Assembly (NCBI GenBank): GCA_037176725.1
Contig: JAZBRS010000026.1
Location: 154,639,501 to 154,703,500 of the forward strand
Direction of reading: 5' to 3'
Source of the DNA: Posidonia oceanica
Lineage: Eukaryota > Streptophyta > Magnoliopsida > Alismatales > Posidoniaceae
DNA: 64,000 nucleotides
Made by a program: the position numbers and the translations under genes. The notes below the pieces were generated by a model, which worked only from the letters and a program-made list of their open reading frames with translations, had not been told where the DNA came from and made no database searches. Of the stretch, positions 53,222 through 64,000 are shown one piece after another (position 1 is the stretch's first letter; each line of letters opens with the position of its first letter).

Positions 53222-54399
53222 ATGGCATCTGCTTCAGTCCCCAACGTCTCTATGCACAACAAGAGAGGAATTGCAAAGCCTTTGGAAGCAATTGAAGGGC
53301 ACCTGATGTCCCATATTAAGGTAGGGAAGGTATGATTCTCCTCATTGGTTTCTTATTCTTTCTTGTTCCTCATCTTTTTTGCTCTTGCTTGCAGGAAATC
53401 CTCAATTTTACAAAGGCACCTTGCTTTGACAATGATTTCCTTTACTATTCTCCTTGGGTGAAGGAATTTGTGCCTTGGGCTCTGGAAAGAAAATCCATCT
53501 TAGCACGCACAAGCTTTGGTTGGCTCCTGGACGTGTTGGGAATTGCTTTGGACTGGCCTTTGCTCCATGCCTTATGCACTTTCTGGAGTCCTGAAACTCA
53601 CACTTTCTTCCTTGGGGGCTGTGAGATGATGATCCTGGTGTAGGATGTTCATGGCCTTCTTAGTGTTACTCAGATTGGGGCCTGCCGACCAGATACTGAC
53701 TTCCCATTGCCATATGGAAAAGCAGACATGCAAGTGTTCATGGATCGTATCTTCACTGCTCCACCTGCTTTCCCGGTGCTCAAAGGTTGCCGGCTCAACT
53801 TGGCGCATCTGTATTATAGCTTCCGCTGGATTGAGGATTCACCCTCCGAGGATCAGCTACAGACCTGTCTACATTTATTGATTGGGGGCCTCACCGTATT
53901 TGTCTCAAAAGACTTCACATTAGATGTTTATCATACTGAGTTCTTGGTGGGGCTCACTGAGCACTTTTGGCGTTCTCCTTCGGTTGCCATCCTTGCAGCC
54001 ACATACCTAGGTCTGACCAGTGTCTCAACCGGAGGGGATTTTGTAGACTCTCCATTTCTTCTTTCTCGGTGGTTGCATGTCAACTTCCCGAGACTCGAGC
54101 TTGCAAAGACTGATCTTATTGAGAAGAGAGTCTGCTTCCTATCCTCTGCTTCATTCAACACTTTTACACCCTCTACGCCATATTGTCACAAACACCAGGC
54201 ACGAGGGTCTCCGGTTGAAATAGAATTGATTGGGCCCACCCACTTCGTGGTGTAAAACTCTCATCGCTGCTTTGAGATGGTGGGGCAAAAGGAGGTGCTG
54301 CCTCGGCTAAGTTCTATTCCTCGTATTTGAACTCGGGAACGCGGCTCTCCAACTAATGCAGTGATGGTGTATTACATTCGTGCTCTTTGGGCAACCTTG
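53222..54399 (+). pseudogene. D2 gene2, 5' part: PMD-like protein
   Basis: Exon 1 (53222-53329) codes for MASASVPNVSMHNKRGIAK. A 65-bp intron (53330-53394) ends TTGCAG. Exon 2 begins EILNFTKAPCFDND and includes THTFFLGGCEMMILV, a stop (AAG to TAG by comparison with D1), then DVHGLLSVTQIG, HLYYSFRWIED, LDVYHTEFLVGLTEHF and IELIGPTHFVV. Copia-type element F interrupts it at 54400 after RALWATL; the last 55 codons are at 59695-59860. It is in the same direction as gene3 and antisense to D2 pol. Confidence 0.78.
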
Positions 54400-55509
54400 T
54401 GTTACGATTCTAGGCTTCACTAGAGGGGGTGAATAGTGATTTAAAGGATAAGTGTGGATTTTAAATTCTCTTTAACTATTTTAAGCAAATTAGCAAGTAA
54501 ATGAAATATGGAGATATGGATTTGAATGTTTAAACTAAAACATGCATAGAAGGGGATGAGAGGCAATGAAAATATACATAAGTAATTTTATAATGGTTTA
54601 GCCTCCCCAGCCTAGTTCACTCCCTGAGAAATCCCTTCGAGAGTTACCTTAACTTTGATCTTGTTCCGGGCCAAGATCTTGTTGTACACTTTGATGAGAC
54701 CACGCCAAGCTCCCCTAAAAACCGTGGTAACCCTTCTCGCTCCCGAAGAAGAACTTACACAAGAAAACTGAAGATTACAACTCTATTGACTCTTTTCTAT
54801 ATCTCCCAAAACTCTTTTGGCAAGGTGGAAAGGATGCGAATGTATCTCTCTTGCTTTGGGAATCTTTCTAACAATATAGGAGTGGAATGCTTGGAAAATG
54901 ATGTGGCTTGAAGCTCTATATGATGTGTGTTGTCTATGTGATGAATGGGGGTCCTATTTATAAGATAACATGGGTAAAATTTTGTCTCTAACGGCTCTTT
55001 CAACGTTCACAAACGACTAGTCAAATGGTAAACCGAAATTTTTCAGTATGCTATTTTAGCTCAAATTGTTATAGCAAATACAACCAAATCGGTAGACCGT
55101 AAAATTTCAGTATGCCGAAAATCTCTGATTCGGTAGACCGTAAAATTTTGATATGCCGTTTTGCATGAAAATTCTGTATTTCACCATTTCCATGATTTTG
55201 AAGCTTTTTGCAAATTTTCTCGAACCACTTGCTCATGGATCTAAATGCTTCTAACCTAGGGTACTCTAGTGTTAACTAGGTCACTCTTTCATGATTCTTG
55301 GGGATTTTACAAAAGACATATTACAACTCAAACATAATACAAAAGTTACATATTTAGAGTTGAACACAAATCTTCATTGAAGCTCCATGAGCCATTTCGC
55401 CTTCTTCTTTTTTAAGGTTTATAAGAATGCTTTCTTAACCTAATAAGAATGGTTAGAACACAAAATATTTTGTTATCATCAAAACCGAGATGAGGCAATT
55501 TTGCCAACA
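54400..55509 (-). repeat. Element F 3' LTR (1110 bp)
   Basis: TGTTACGATTCTAGG ... TTTTGCCAACA. Close match to 58540-59689, but it lacks one 40-bp unit of the 'cggtagaccgtaaaatttc' repeat. Confidence 0.93.
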
Positions 55510-57102
55510 ATCTCTCCCTTTTTGATGATGACAAAAATCATAAATATACAAAGTTATAGAATTGGCTCTCCCTTAGAATATGTATGAATATATGTCAATA
55601 AAATCTTAATGCACCCCCTCTTATCTTATAATAACACAATGAGCTTAAAAACATAGCTTTGGAAAACCTATCCTATTCTTCTCCCCCTTTTTGTCATAAG
55701 CAAAAAGAATAGAAGGCCTAAATCCAAAGAAATATAAGCAATCATAAGCAAGAGAATTATCAAAACGGATATTCAACTAAGTATCAATATAAGCTTCTTC
55801 CCATTTTATTAATATAAGGATATTCAATAAGGCATCAAAACCAGTGTTAAAATAGGAATCAACTTCATCCTCAAATGTAAAGTAAAATTCAATAAGCATC
55901 CAAATCATACAAATATTCATAGATATTCAGTAAGCTCCCCTTTCCTTCAAGCATAGATATTTATTTGCTAAAATTGACCATTTGTTAAAAGATACCAATT
56001 GTTAAAGAAAATACCAATTTATAACAAGATGTCAATTTGTGAGAAAAAATACTAAGTGTAAAAAAATCAACTTTTGTAAGATTTTCAATAAGAAATCATC
56101 AAAATCATCTTCAAAAGGTAACTGATAAGCAATAAGCATCTAAAACAATTCTTTTGTTCAATAATAATCAATAAGATCAGAAATCATTTTTATTTAATCA
56201 ACAATATGATGAGTAAATAATATTCAATCAATTTCAACTTCATATGATAAATGATATGCATGAATTTCAATTTCATATGGTAAAGTCAATTGATACCAAA
56301 TGTTAGATATATACCAATATGTTAGATCAATAGGCATCAAGATTAAAATATATTTAGTGAGAATCATCAAAATCACCAATTGTAAGATAGTTAATGAATC
56401 ATAGTAAGCTCCCCCTTACACCAATCATGGGTAAAGACAAAATTTAGATATTCAATAAGCTTAAAATTGATTGATTTTTATAAGAGATACCAATCAATTG
56501 TTAAAAGATACTCAATGTTGATACCAATTGTTGGAAAATATTCAATATGCTCCACCTATTGATGAGCATGGATAAATAAAATTTATTCCAAAATAGATTA
56601 TAAGGATCAATAATGATTCATTTCAAAGTACTTTTCATAAAAGCTCTCCTTTCATCAAGTATATATAAAAAATAGTTCAATGAAAATCATAGCAAAATAC
56701 TTCTAAAGATTCAAGAGTAAGATACCAATAATCAATATGACCACAAGTCATAATTAACAAAAAATTTGATCAAGAACTCAAAAAATCAGACTTCTAGTTA
56801 ATTCGGCAGACTGGAAGAAATCAGCAGACCGAATCAGGAGATTTCAGTATTCCGGTCCAAAAACGGTATTCCGAACCAGTTCGTAAAACAGAGATATATT
56901 TTTATAGAGAATAACACCAATTGTTTGTAATGTAAATTCATGATAAATTAAGTGAAATTCCATCCAAATAATTTCATTAATAAATAAATTAAAAACATCC
57001 TTTTTAATGGGATTTCCAAATATTTGTCAATGATTGATAGTCCCATGTTTCTTCTCCTTCTTGGAGAAATTAAGTACTTGGAACAAGTAAAGATTTTGGC
57101 AC
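55510..57102 (-). other. Element F non-coding region replacing pol
   Basis: About 1.6 kb, very A/T-rich, with repeated 'ataccaattgttaaaagatacc' and 'aatcaataagc' words and no open frame of note. In an autonomous copia element pol would lie here. Confidence 0.75.
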
Positions 57103-57635
57103 CTACTTAATTTTGGGTTCAAAAGGATTAGTCTTATTATTTCTCAATTTGGGAATCCATTTTCCTCTTTCTTCCTTCTTAATGACAAATTCATATTTTT
57201 CATTATTTTTAGGTCTAACAAAAGCGTTTTCATATGAAATAGCATTTTTATGTCTACTTCTATACTTCCTTCTATCAAGAGTTTTCTTTCTAACATCAAT
57301 TAGTAAATTCTCACTTTTGACTTTTAAAGATGCAATGTTACTTTCCAACATATTAAATCTACCTTTCATGATATTCAACTCATTTTTCAAAATATCATTT
57401 TCTATTTTAAATGCTTTATTCTTGTTTCTCAATTTTTCATTTTCATTTGAAATCAATCCTTTCCATGTGATATATCCATAACATTCTTGTTTATACTTTT
57501 GTTTTTGCCAATCAAAGACTTATGTTTCATATATAGCTCATTGAAGGCATCAAGTAATTCATCAATTGAAAAATCTTCAATATTGTCTAAGGATAGTACC
57601 TCACTAGATGTAGCAATAAAACATGAGTGAGCCAC
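57103..57635 (-). pseudogene. Element F gag C-terminal part (two frames)
   Basis: Frames 57635-57453 (LDNIEDFSIDELLDAFNELYM) and 57456-57103 (a Lys/Asn/Glu-rich helical stretch, NENEKLRNKNKAFKIEND) continue the gag ORF with small frame changes. Such coiled-coil tails are common after the gag core in this copia group. A zinc knuckle was not seen. Confidence 0.65.
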
Positions 57636-57663
57636 CTCACCATCTTCATCGGAGGTATCGCTA

Positions 57664-58482
57664 TCATTCCATGTAGCTTGAAGAGCCTTCTTCTTCTTGA
57701 TTTTCCTCTTGTCCTTCTTTTGAATCCTTTCTTTTTTTTAAGAATAACTTGAACTTGTTAGTAATAAAAGCAAAATCTTCATCATTCGAATCATCCGATT
57801 TGATCGAGACATTAAATGCAATACTCTTACTTTTTGGAACTTTTTCAATTTCTTTTTCAAACATTTGTACTTTATAGGAGGTGAGATTTCCTATGAGTTC
57901 TTCTAGTGAATAATTTGAGAGGTCTTTTGCTTCTTCAATGGCAGTAGTCTTTTTCTCCCATTCTAGAGTTAAAGACCAAAGAATTTTTTTAACTAGATCA
58001 CTTTGACAAAAACTTTTACCAAGTGATTGCAAATTATTTGTAATATCAGAAAATCTAGTAAACATGTTTCCAATGGATTCATTAGGTTGCATTTTAAACA
58101 TTTCATACTTATGTACAAGCATATTAATTTTTGTTTCTTTTACTTGGTTTGTTCCCTCTTGAGTTACTTCTAAAATATGCCATGCATCATGAGAAGTACT
58201 ACAATTAGAAATTCGATTGAATTCATCTTGACTAATAGCACAAAATAAAGTGTTCAATCCCTTAGCATCTAAAGTAGCTAATTTCATTTCATTTTCATTC
58301 CATTTCTTATAATCCTTCTTACTAGGAGTATAACCATTTATAACAATGTTCCATAAATTAAAATCAATAGATTTGAGGTAAATTTGCATTTTACACTTCC
58401 AATAATTATAATTTGTGCCATCAAAGAAATGAGGTCTATATATGCTTTGTCCCTCTACAATGTTATTGTTAAATGAAGCCAT
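57664..58482 (-). CDS. Element F gag-like protein (copia type)
   Basis: Open frame of 272 residues starting MASFNNNIVEGQSIYRPHFF. It contains the conserved start DGTNYNYWKCKMQIYLKS (DUF4219-like), W-N-x-NEMK-x-ATLDAKGLN, and the UBN2/gag core with HDAWHILEVTQEGT, VHKYEMFKMQPNESIGNMF and LVKKILWSL. It ends in an acidic, Lys-rich tail. It would form the particle shell for element RNA, probably using pol proteins supplied by another element. The frame is intact, and the two LTRs are very alike, so F is the youngest-looking insertion here. Confidence 0.85.
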   Translation of the reverse strand: MASFNNNIVEGQSIYRPHFFDGTNYNYWKCKMQIYLKSIDFNLWNIVINGYTPSKKDYKKWNENEMKLATLDAKGLNTLFCAISQDEFNRISNCSTSHDAWHILEVTQEGTNQVKETKINMLVHKYEMFKMQPNESIGNMFTRFSDITNNLQSLGKSFCQSDLVKKILWSLTLEWEKKTTAIEEAKDLSNYSLEELIGNLTSYKVQMFEKEIEKVPKSKSIAFNVSIKSDDSNDEDFAFITNKFKLFLKKRKDSKEGQEENQEEEGSSSYME

Positions 58483-58539
58483 TTAAACTAGAAGATGTTT
58501 AAATCTTATATTTTAGAAAAACCAAGCTCTGATACCAAT

Positions 58540-59689
58540 TGTTAGAATTCTAGGCTTCACTGGAGGGGGTTGAATAGTGATTTAAAGGATAAGTGTGGAT
58601 TTTAAATTCTCTTTAACTATTTTAAGCAAATTAGCAAGTAAATGAAATATGAAGATATGGATTTGAATGTTTAAACTAAAACATGCATAGAAGGGGATGA
58701 GAGGCAATGAAAATATACACAAGTAATTTTATAATGGTTCAGCCTTCTCGGCCTAGTCCACTCCCCGAGAAATCCCCTCGAGAGTTACCTTAACTTTGAT
58801 CTTGTTTCGGGCCAAGATCTTGCCGTACACCTTGACGAGACCACGCCAAGCTCCCGTAAAAACCGCGGTAACCCTTCTCGCTCTCGGAGAAGAACTCACA
58901 GAAGAAAACTGAAGATTACAACTCTATTGACTCTTTTCTATATCTCCCAAAACTCTTTTGGCAAGGTGGAAAGGATGGGAATGTATCTTTCTTGCTTTGG
59001 GAATCTTTCTAACAAAATAGGAGTGGAATGCTTGGAAAATGATGTGGCTTGAAGCTCTATATGATGTGTGTTGTCTATGTGATGAATGGGGGTCCTATTT
59101 ATAAGAAAACATGGGTAAAAGTTTGTCTCTAACGGCTCTTTCAACGTTCACAAACGGCTAGTCAAACGGTAGACTGAAATTTTCGGTATGCCGTTTTAGC
59201 TCAGATTGTTATAGCAAATACGATTAAATCGGTAGATCGTAAAATTTCGGTATGCCGAAAATCTCTGATTCGGTAAACCGTAAAATTTCGGTATGCCGAA
59301 AATCTCTGATTCGGTAGACCGTAAAATTTCGGCGTGCCGTTTTGCATGAAAATTCTGCATTTCACCATTTCCATGATTTTGAAGCTTTTTGCAAATTTTC
59401 TCAATCCACTTGCTCATGGACCTAAATGCTTCTAACCTAGGGTACTCTAGTGTTAACTAGGTCATTCTTTCATGATTCTTGGGGATTTTACAAAAGACAT
59501 ATTAAACTCAAATATAATACAAAAGTTACATATTTAGAGTTGAACACAAGTCTTTATTGAAGCTCCATGAGCCATTTCGCCTTCTTCTTTTTCAAGGTCT
59601 ATAAGCATGCTTTCTTAACCTAATAAGAATGGTTAGAACACAAAATATTTTGTTATCATCAAAACCGAGATGATGCAATTTTGCCAACA
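58540..59689 (-). repeat. Element F 5' LTR (1150 bp)
   Basis: TGTTAGAATTCTAGG ... TTTTGCCAACA. It has an extra 40-bp tandem copy at about 59270-59310 relative to the other LTR. Confidence 0.93.
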
Positions 59690-59694
59690 CCTTG

Positions 59695-59862
59695 GACCGC
59701 CATGATGACTCAGATGGGACCCACTCTACTCCTTTGACTTGCTGTCTACTCCGGGAGGATGAGCACTGGAACTGGTACTCAAAGTTGCTGCCCAAACCTA
59801 AAGAGTGGGTTGAGGAGACCGGCATGCTGCGCAAAAAGAGGAAGAGACCAATTAGATAGGCC
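59695..59862 (+). pseudogene. D2 gene2, 3' end
   Basis: Resumes after element F: DRHDDSDGTHSTPLTCCLLR, WVEETGMLRKKRKRPIR-stop. The basic C terminus (KKRKRP) resembles a nuclear localisation signal and is shared with the D1 copy. Confidence 0.75.
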
Positions 59863-60060
59863 ATCTTCGTAGTTCATTTCTATTTTTGGACAATGTATTT
59901 TTAATTCAAGGAATGAATATATGAATAGATATTTTCTTTTATTTCAACTCTTATTCATATGCTTTAGACAGTGTTGAGTCTAGAAATACTCCCTAGTGAC
60001 TTTGGCATTGGCTCAAGGGTCCCTTTGTCTGAATTCAGCAACTTAAGTCACTGTTAAAAC

Positions 60061-60187
60061 GTAAGACGCTCAATCTGGCACGGTCAACGTTATACGCGTG
60101 AAGTCCTACGTCTAACGCTCCTCTGTTAGTCATTAAACGTAGAAGGTGGGACGTCCAACGTTGAACGCTGAGATTTGCCCGTTTAAC
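60061..60187. repeat. Hairpin modules downstream of D2 gene2
   Basis: GTAAGACGC / ACGGTCAAC and GTTATACGC / ACGTCTAAC (60061-60116), then ATTAAACGT / ACGTCCAAC and GTTGAACGC / CGTTTAAC (60132-60187). The first pair shares a left flank with the module upstream of gene2, so gene2 is framed by direct repeats. Confidence 0.82.
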
Positions 60188-60264
60188 GCCTCTGAATGAT
60201 TTTCTGCATAATCTTAGCAAACTTGTTATTCCATCTAGGGTTACCATTGCCCCTAGTCTTACAT

Positions 60265-60560
60265 AAACCCAAAATGACTTTCATGAAAAGAAAAACTTAA
60301 GATGACCTTAATACAATGATACCAAAATGACATTTGAAAAACTTAAGACTTATAATGACCCAAAATGACCTTTGAAAAACTTAAGACTTATAATGACCTT
60401 AAAATAATGAAACCAAAATGACCTTTGAAAAACTTAGGATGACCTTAAAACAATGAAACCAAAATGACCTTTGAAAAATGAAACTAAAATGACCCTTTTT
60501 AAATAAAAAAAATGAAACCAAAATGACCTTTGAAAAATGAAACTAAAATGACCTTCATGA
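60265..60560. repeat. 'AAAATGACCTTTGAAAAA' tandem repeat
   Basis: Degenerate repeats of 'aaccaaaatgacctttgaaaaactta', ten or so copies. Present in D2, not seen at the corresponding D1 position (36500-36650). Confidence 0.85.
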
Positions 60561-61940
60561 ATCGAAAAAACTTAGGTTTTGGATAACAAGCGTTGGCCTC
60601 AGCTTTGTTGTCTAAAGATGATATGCCTGACGAGGGGTTGTCTCTTCTTGAGATCCCAGTCCTGACTCATAGGCGAATACCAAGTGACCGTCCTGAATAC
60701 GAGGGGTTAAGTACGACTTAGAGTCGTAAAATTTCCTAGAATTTTGCATCATAGCCCTTGCTTGTTATCAGTTTCATGAGGTGATGTTGGTTGGGTAGAT
60801 TTTTTATTTTTTGGATTTTTGATCTTTTGCTATTTTTTTGGATTTTTGGTTTTGTCATTTTTTCGATTTTGGGTTTTTCTTATTTTTTGGATTTTTGAGT
60901 TTTTCTTATTTTTTTTTGGATCTTTGGTTTTCTCTTTTTTTTTTGGATTTTTGATCTTTTTTATTTTTGTATTTTTGGTTTTCTCTTTTTTTTTTGGATT
61001 TTTGGTTATCTTATTTTTTTAGATTTTTGGGGAGTAGAAGAATCTTCCATGGAGTTGGGAAAATATGAGACCTCATGGTTGGGAAAACCTTGATAATTGA
61101 ATCCCTTGTGCATCGATCTGGGAGCCATGGATACTTCAGGCTTGCTTTGGCGCCTAACTGTCCCTAGACCTAGGTTTCTGCCCATTGCCTCTTAGTGTAC
61201 AGTGCAGGGTGTGGTGAAGGAGGGTCAATGTCCTATCCTGGGATTTCAACTAAAGACTTGAAGCCTATATCCCTCCTAGTTCAAGGTTGAATCCTACTGC
61301 GCTTGGTAATTCCCAATTTTCAGTTTTGACTCTTTAGACAGCTTCTTTGTTGCCTTCTTTTCCTCTCTTTCTTTTCTTGCACATGGACAGCTTCTGTGCT
61401 GTCTTCTTTTTACCTCTTCTTTCTTTTCTTGGGTATTTTGGCAAGCATCAGTAGTCTCACCCCTTTTTTGAATGCTCGGCCAACAGATATTCATGGACCG
61501 AGGTATTCTTCTATTTGGTACACTCCTCTCTTTTCTGCGCTTCTAAGTTTGCTCTTAAACACCTATCCATTTGCACTAGGGTAGTGTGTCTGACTCAAGG
61601 GATGTGTATGGACTTGTTGTTTCATGAACTAGGAGGGGGCTTCTTATGATTTGCCTCTATCTTAGTGTTGGACCATTTCCCCTCCTTCTCCCACAAGGTG
61701 TTTGTGAGGTGAGGCTAAGGTATGATTCCTAGGCTTTGGAAATAGTAGGTTCATAAGCACGGGTAATCTAGTGGCTCAGTGTGCATGTCAAGGGTAGTAC
61801 CTTTTGAGGTGTAGCACATTCCAAGGATATCCAAGCCTAGTGCCATCCTCTCTAGCCAAACAATAGGCATTGCCCGGATATGCCTCAACCACCAAGTACG
61901 GTCCTTCCTAATTTGGTCTTAGTTTCCCATGCTTGCGAGG
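60561..61940 (-). other. D2 non-coding region between pol and gene2
   Basis: Matches D1 35327-36500 in reverse. Contains the T-rich simple repeat (60805-61030). No convincing gene. Confidence 0.6.
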
Positions 61941-62950
61941 AAGGATCTCTTTAAGCACTCATTCACCAATATTAAATTTACGTTCAATTACTTTCTTTTT
62001 ATAAGCTCTTGCAAGTCGTTCTTGGTAGAGGTGTGCATGCTCAGCTGCCTGCAACCGCTTCTCATCGAGTAAATCTAACTGTAAACTTAATAATTGCCTC
62101 TTATCCTCGGCACTTATCTCATCATCAAGTTGGATTCTAGATGAGGGGACCATGATTTCAAATGGGACTACTATCTCCATACCATAAGTAAGCGCAAATG
62201 GGGTTTGACCTGTAGGCGTTCTTATGGAGGTTCGGTAGGCCCACAAGGTATCAATTAGTTTATCTATCCAATCAGGTCCCTTGGCACCCCTACCGTTTTC
62301 TTAAGGATTCAGATTAATGTTTTATTAGTAGCTTCAGCTTGCCCATTTCCTTGGGGGTAATATGGTGATGAATGATGCAACTCGATCTTGAACTTCTTGC
62401 AAATCTTTTTGAAGTCTTGGGATACGAAGATTGCACCATTATCTGTTACTAGTCTCTTTGGAATCCCGAATCTTGAGAGAATGTTCTTTCGCACGAACTT
62501 GCAAAGGTTTGAAGCCTTGATCTCAGTGAACGCTTCTGCTTCGGCCCATTTGGTGAAGTACTCAGTAGCAGTGAGTATGAACTTGTTCTGCTTTTCAGTG
62601 TCGAAGGGTCCCACGACATCAAACGCCCACATGGAGAAGGGCCATACTGCTTAAGTTGGATTTAACTCCGATGTTGGTGCATGTATTCTGTTTGCATAGA
62701 TCTAGAACTGCCTACACCTTCTCACCTTATCTGCACAATCTGCCTCCATCGTGGGCCAGTAATAGCCCCTCCTTAGTATCATTTTTGCCATGAATTGAGA
62801 ACTGATGTGTCCTCCACATATCCCTTTGTGCATTTCTCTAAGGATGACTTCGACCTCCTCGTAGGTGACGCAACGAAGCTCTATTCTGCTGAAGGATCTC
62901 TTGAAAAGGACTCCGGCTGTCATGAAGTATCTTGTGGCCAATCTTCTTAC
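61941..62950 (-). pseudogene. D2 integrase
   Basis: Read on minus: the HHCC zinc module ('GICGGHISSQFMAKMI', 'CADKVRRCRQF', last Cys lost), the DDE core FDVVGPFD, LVTDNGAIF and QGNGQAEATNK, and then a C-terminal part. Frames break at about 62640-62700 and about 62290, and a stop follows VIERKFNIGE. The catalytic Asp missing from D1 is present here. Confidence 0.85.
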
Positions 62951-64000
62951 TGCTTCTTTATCTTGTGAAGTTGCATATTCAGGAAAGGTCCCGTCTTGAA
63001 TGTAGTTCTGGATGTCAAAGAACCATGGGTTTTCATCATCTTCTATGTTGTAGCAAACTTCAAACTTGGTTGCCTTTGATTCCCCAATTCTTTGTTTAAG
63101 CTCCACCGCCCCTGATTCAATTGAGTCAATGACGGATGTCCCATGCTGCCGCACCATAATTGTTTGCTCTTGGGTATTGATAGGGAACTCAATTGAAGAA
63201 GCCAATGAAGTAAGAGCATCTGCCAGAAGGTTATGACTCCAGAGGGTATGGACATACACCACTTGCTGAAACTGGGCTAACAACAGATGGGCAATGCCTT
63301 TGTATGTTTCTAGCCTTGGGTTGAGGGTTCTGTATTTGTTTAGAATTTGTCTTAGAACCAACTGGGAGTCTCCGATGAGCTTTAGCCGCTTTGCCCCTAG
63401 CTACAGAGCTAGGCGTAATCCGAGGATCGAGGCCTCGTATTCTGCAATGTTGTTGGTATTTATGGCGAAGTTCAGTTGCACAGCTCGTGCAATGAGGACT
63501 CCTTCTGGAGTGAGAAGTGCCACTCTGATGCCTGCCCCTTGCCTGTTGAGTGCTCCATCAAAGTAGAGGGTCCATTGTTGACAGGGAGGCTCTGCAGCTT
63601 GTATTTCTAATATTTCCTCATCTGGGAAGTCTGTCTGGACTGGTTGATAATCCTCTATTGGTAAACCTGCCAAATAATCCGATATGGCTTGCCCCTTGAC
63701 TGCTTTCTGAGGTACATATTGAAGATCAAACGCAGTGAGGAGGAGTTGCCATCTTGCTAGCCTTCTAGAGAGGACCGACTTTTCGAACATGTACTTGATT
63801 GGATCCATTTTGGCAATGAAGCAGACTTTATGAGCCAGGAAATAGTGCCTCAATTTCTGGGATGCCCATACCAAGGCTAGGCCATGCTTTTATATGGATG
63901 TGTACTTTTCCTCGTACTCTAGGAAAGTTCTACTCATATAGTAGATAACCTTCTCTTTCTTTCCGTCTTCATCATGCTGGGTTAGCACTACTCCAATGGA
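62951..64000 (-). pseudogene. D2 RNase H domains (cut by the window end)
   Basis: On minus from the edge: retroviral-type RNase H (SRTFLEYEEKY, LVWASQKLRHYFLAHKVCFI), a linker (AGLPIEDYQPVQTDFPDEE), then archaeal-type RNase H (WTLYFDGALNRQGAGIRVAL, NNIAEYEASILGLRLAL, GDSQLV, HNLLADALTSLAS). One stop falls after LRLAL and another before KHGLALVWASQ. The second RNase H keeps GDSQ, lost in D1. RT and gag would lie beyond 64000. Confidence 0.85.

Larger units (their letters stand above)
54400..59689 (-). mobile_element. Element F: non-autonomous Ty1/copia-type retrotransposon
   Basis: Flanked by the perfect duplication CCTTG (54395-54399 and 59690-59694). LTRs lie at 54400-55509 and 58540-59689. 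On minus, the primer-binding site TGGTATCAGAGC (58526-58537) is the initiator-Met-tRNA type usual for copia elements, and AAAAAGGGAGAGAT (55510-55523) is the polypurine tract. Only gag-like coding sequence is present; no protease, integrase or RT was found. It lies inside D2 gene2. Confidence 0.93.
17479..64000 (-). mobile_element. Outer giant gypsy element D2 (interrupted, both ends missing)
   Basis: Read on minus: RNase H and integrase at the right edge, a 3' non-coding region (to about 60040), antisense gene2, gene3 and gene1, then the minisatellite tail ending at 17479. The order and orientation are the same as D1 read on plus. It is interrupted by D1 (22393-50868) and F (54400-59689). 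Its 5' part lies beyond the window; its 3' LTR was deleted at the 17478/17479 junction. Confidence 0.8.

Noticed and set aside
59196..59417. Minus-strand frames with repeated EILRSTESEIFGIPKFYGLP peptides
   Set aside because: They translate the 40-bp 'cggtagaccgtaaaatttc' tandem repeat inside the element F LTR.
18549..60187. Interpretation of the hairpin units as scattered MITEs
   Set aside because: Units are 28 bp, always in tandem twos or threes, have no target duplications, and occupy corresponding positions in related LTRs and promoters, unlike independent insertions.

Overview
This is a repeat-dense stretch of a plant nuclear genome, almost certainly a eudicot. It contains nested Ty3/gypsy LTR retrotransposons with two RNase H domains and a TGGCGACTC-type primer-binding site (the Tat/Ogre pattern), one Ty1/copia-type element, plant-mobile-domain (PMD/DUF7745-like) genes, and long minisatellites. 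I see no intact host gene, no tRNA or rRNA and no CRISPR array. I cannot name the species; a Myrtales-type genome such as pomegranate is only a guess. Nearly every coding region carries premature stops.

Layout. 1-4416: a DUF7745/PMD-like pseudogene (+), a GATAAG-hairpin minisatellite, and an apparent element 3' end with a purine tract. 4417-5627 and 14887-16755: one LTR ('LTR-A'), split by a minus-strand gypsy insertion ('G', 5628-14881, target duplication CTATG) whose right LTR is 5.8 kb. 16790-17478: truncated gag belonging with LTR-A. 17479 to the window end: the outer giant element 'D2' (minus strand). Its pol lies at the right edge (61.9-64 kb), and its three PMD-like genes are antisense to pol, so they read on +: gene1 18.8-20.2 kb; gene3 20.6-22.4 plus 50.9-52.4 kb; gene2 53.2-54.4 plus 59.7-59.9 kb. 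A sister element 'D1' (plus strand, 22393-50868) is inserted inside D2's gene3. D1 has LTRs starting TGTAGATA, gag, two retropepsin domains, a G-patch, RT, RNase H, a second RNase H and integrase (26.9-35.3 kb). These are followed by its own antisense gene2, gene3 and gene1 (38.4 down to 37.0, 42.3 down to 39.2, 47.0 down to 45.6 kb), then minisatellites and the 3' LTR. D1 is itself interrupted by LTR-C (22891 to about 25955) and by solo LTR-E (42332-45227, duplication CATAT). D2's gene2 is interrupted by a non-autonomous copia-type element 'F' (54400-59689, duplication CCTTG).

Because D1 sits in D2 in opposite orientation, the window is a very large imperfect inverted repeat. The two copies of each gene allow introns, TATA-like boxes and mutations to be cross-checked within the window.

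The most unusual signal is a family of short 'twin hairpin' modules: 9-bp arms such as GTTGGACGC and GCGTCCAAC around 10- or 11-nt loops of variable sequence, repeated two or three in a row. Six or seven 58-bp modules sit at matching offsets, mostly about 230-240 bp apart, in LTR-A and LTR-C. Related 28-bp units lie upstream of each antisense gene, in the LTRs of D1 and upstream of its gag. Arm sequences vary in paired fashion (GG/CC in some modules, AT/AT in others). I regard these modules, together with the multi-intron antisense PMD gene set, as the best candidate for an undescribed regulatory or transposition-related system.
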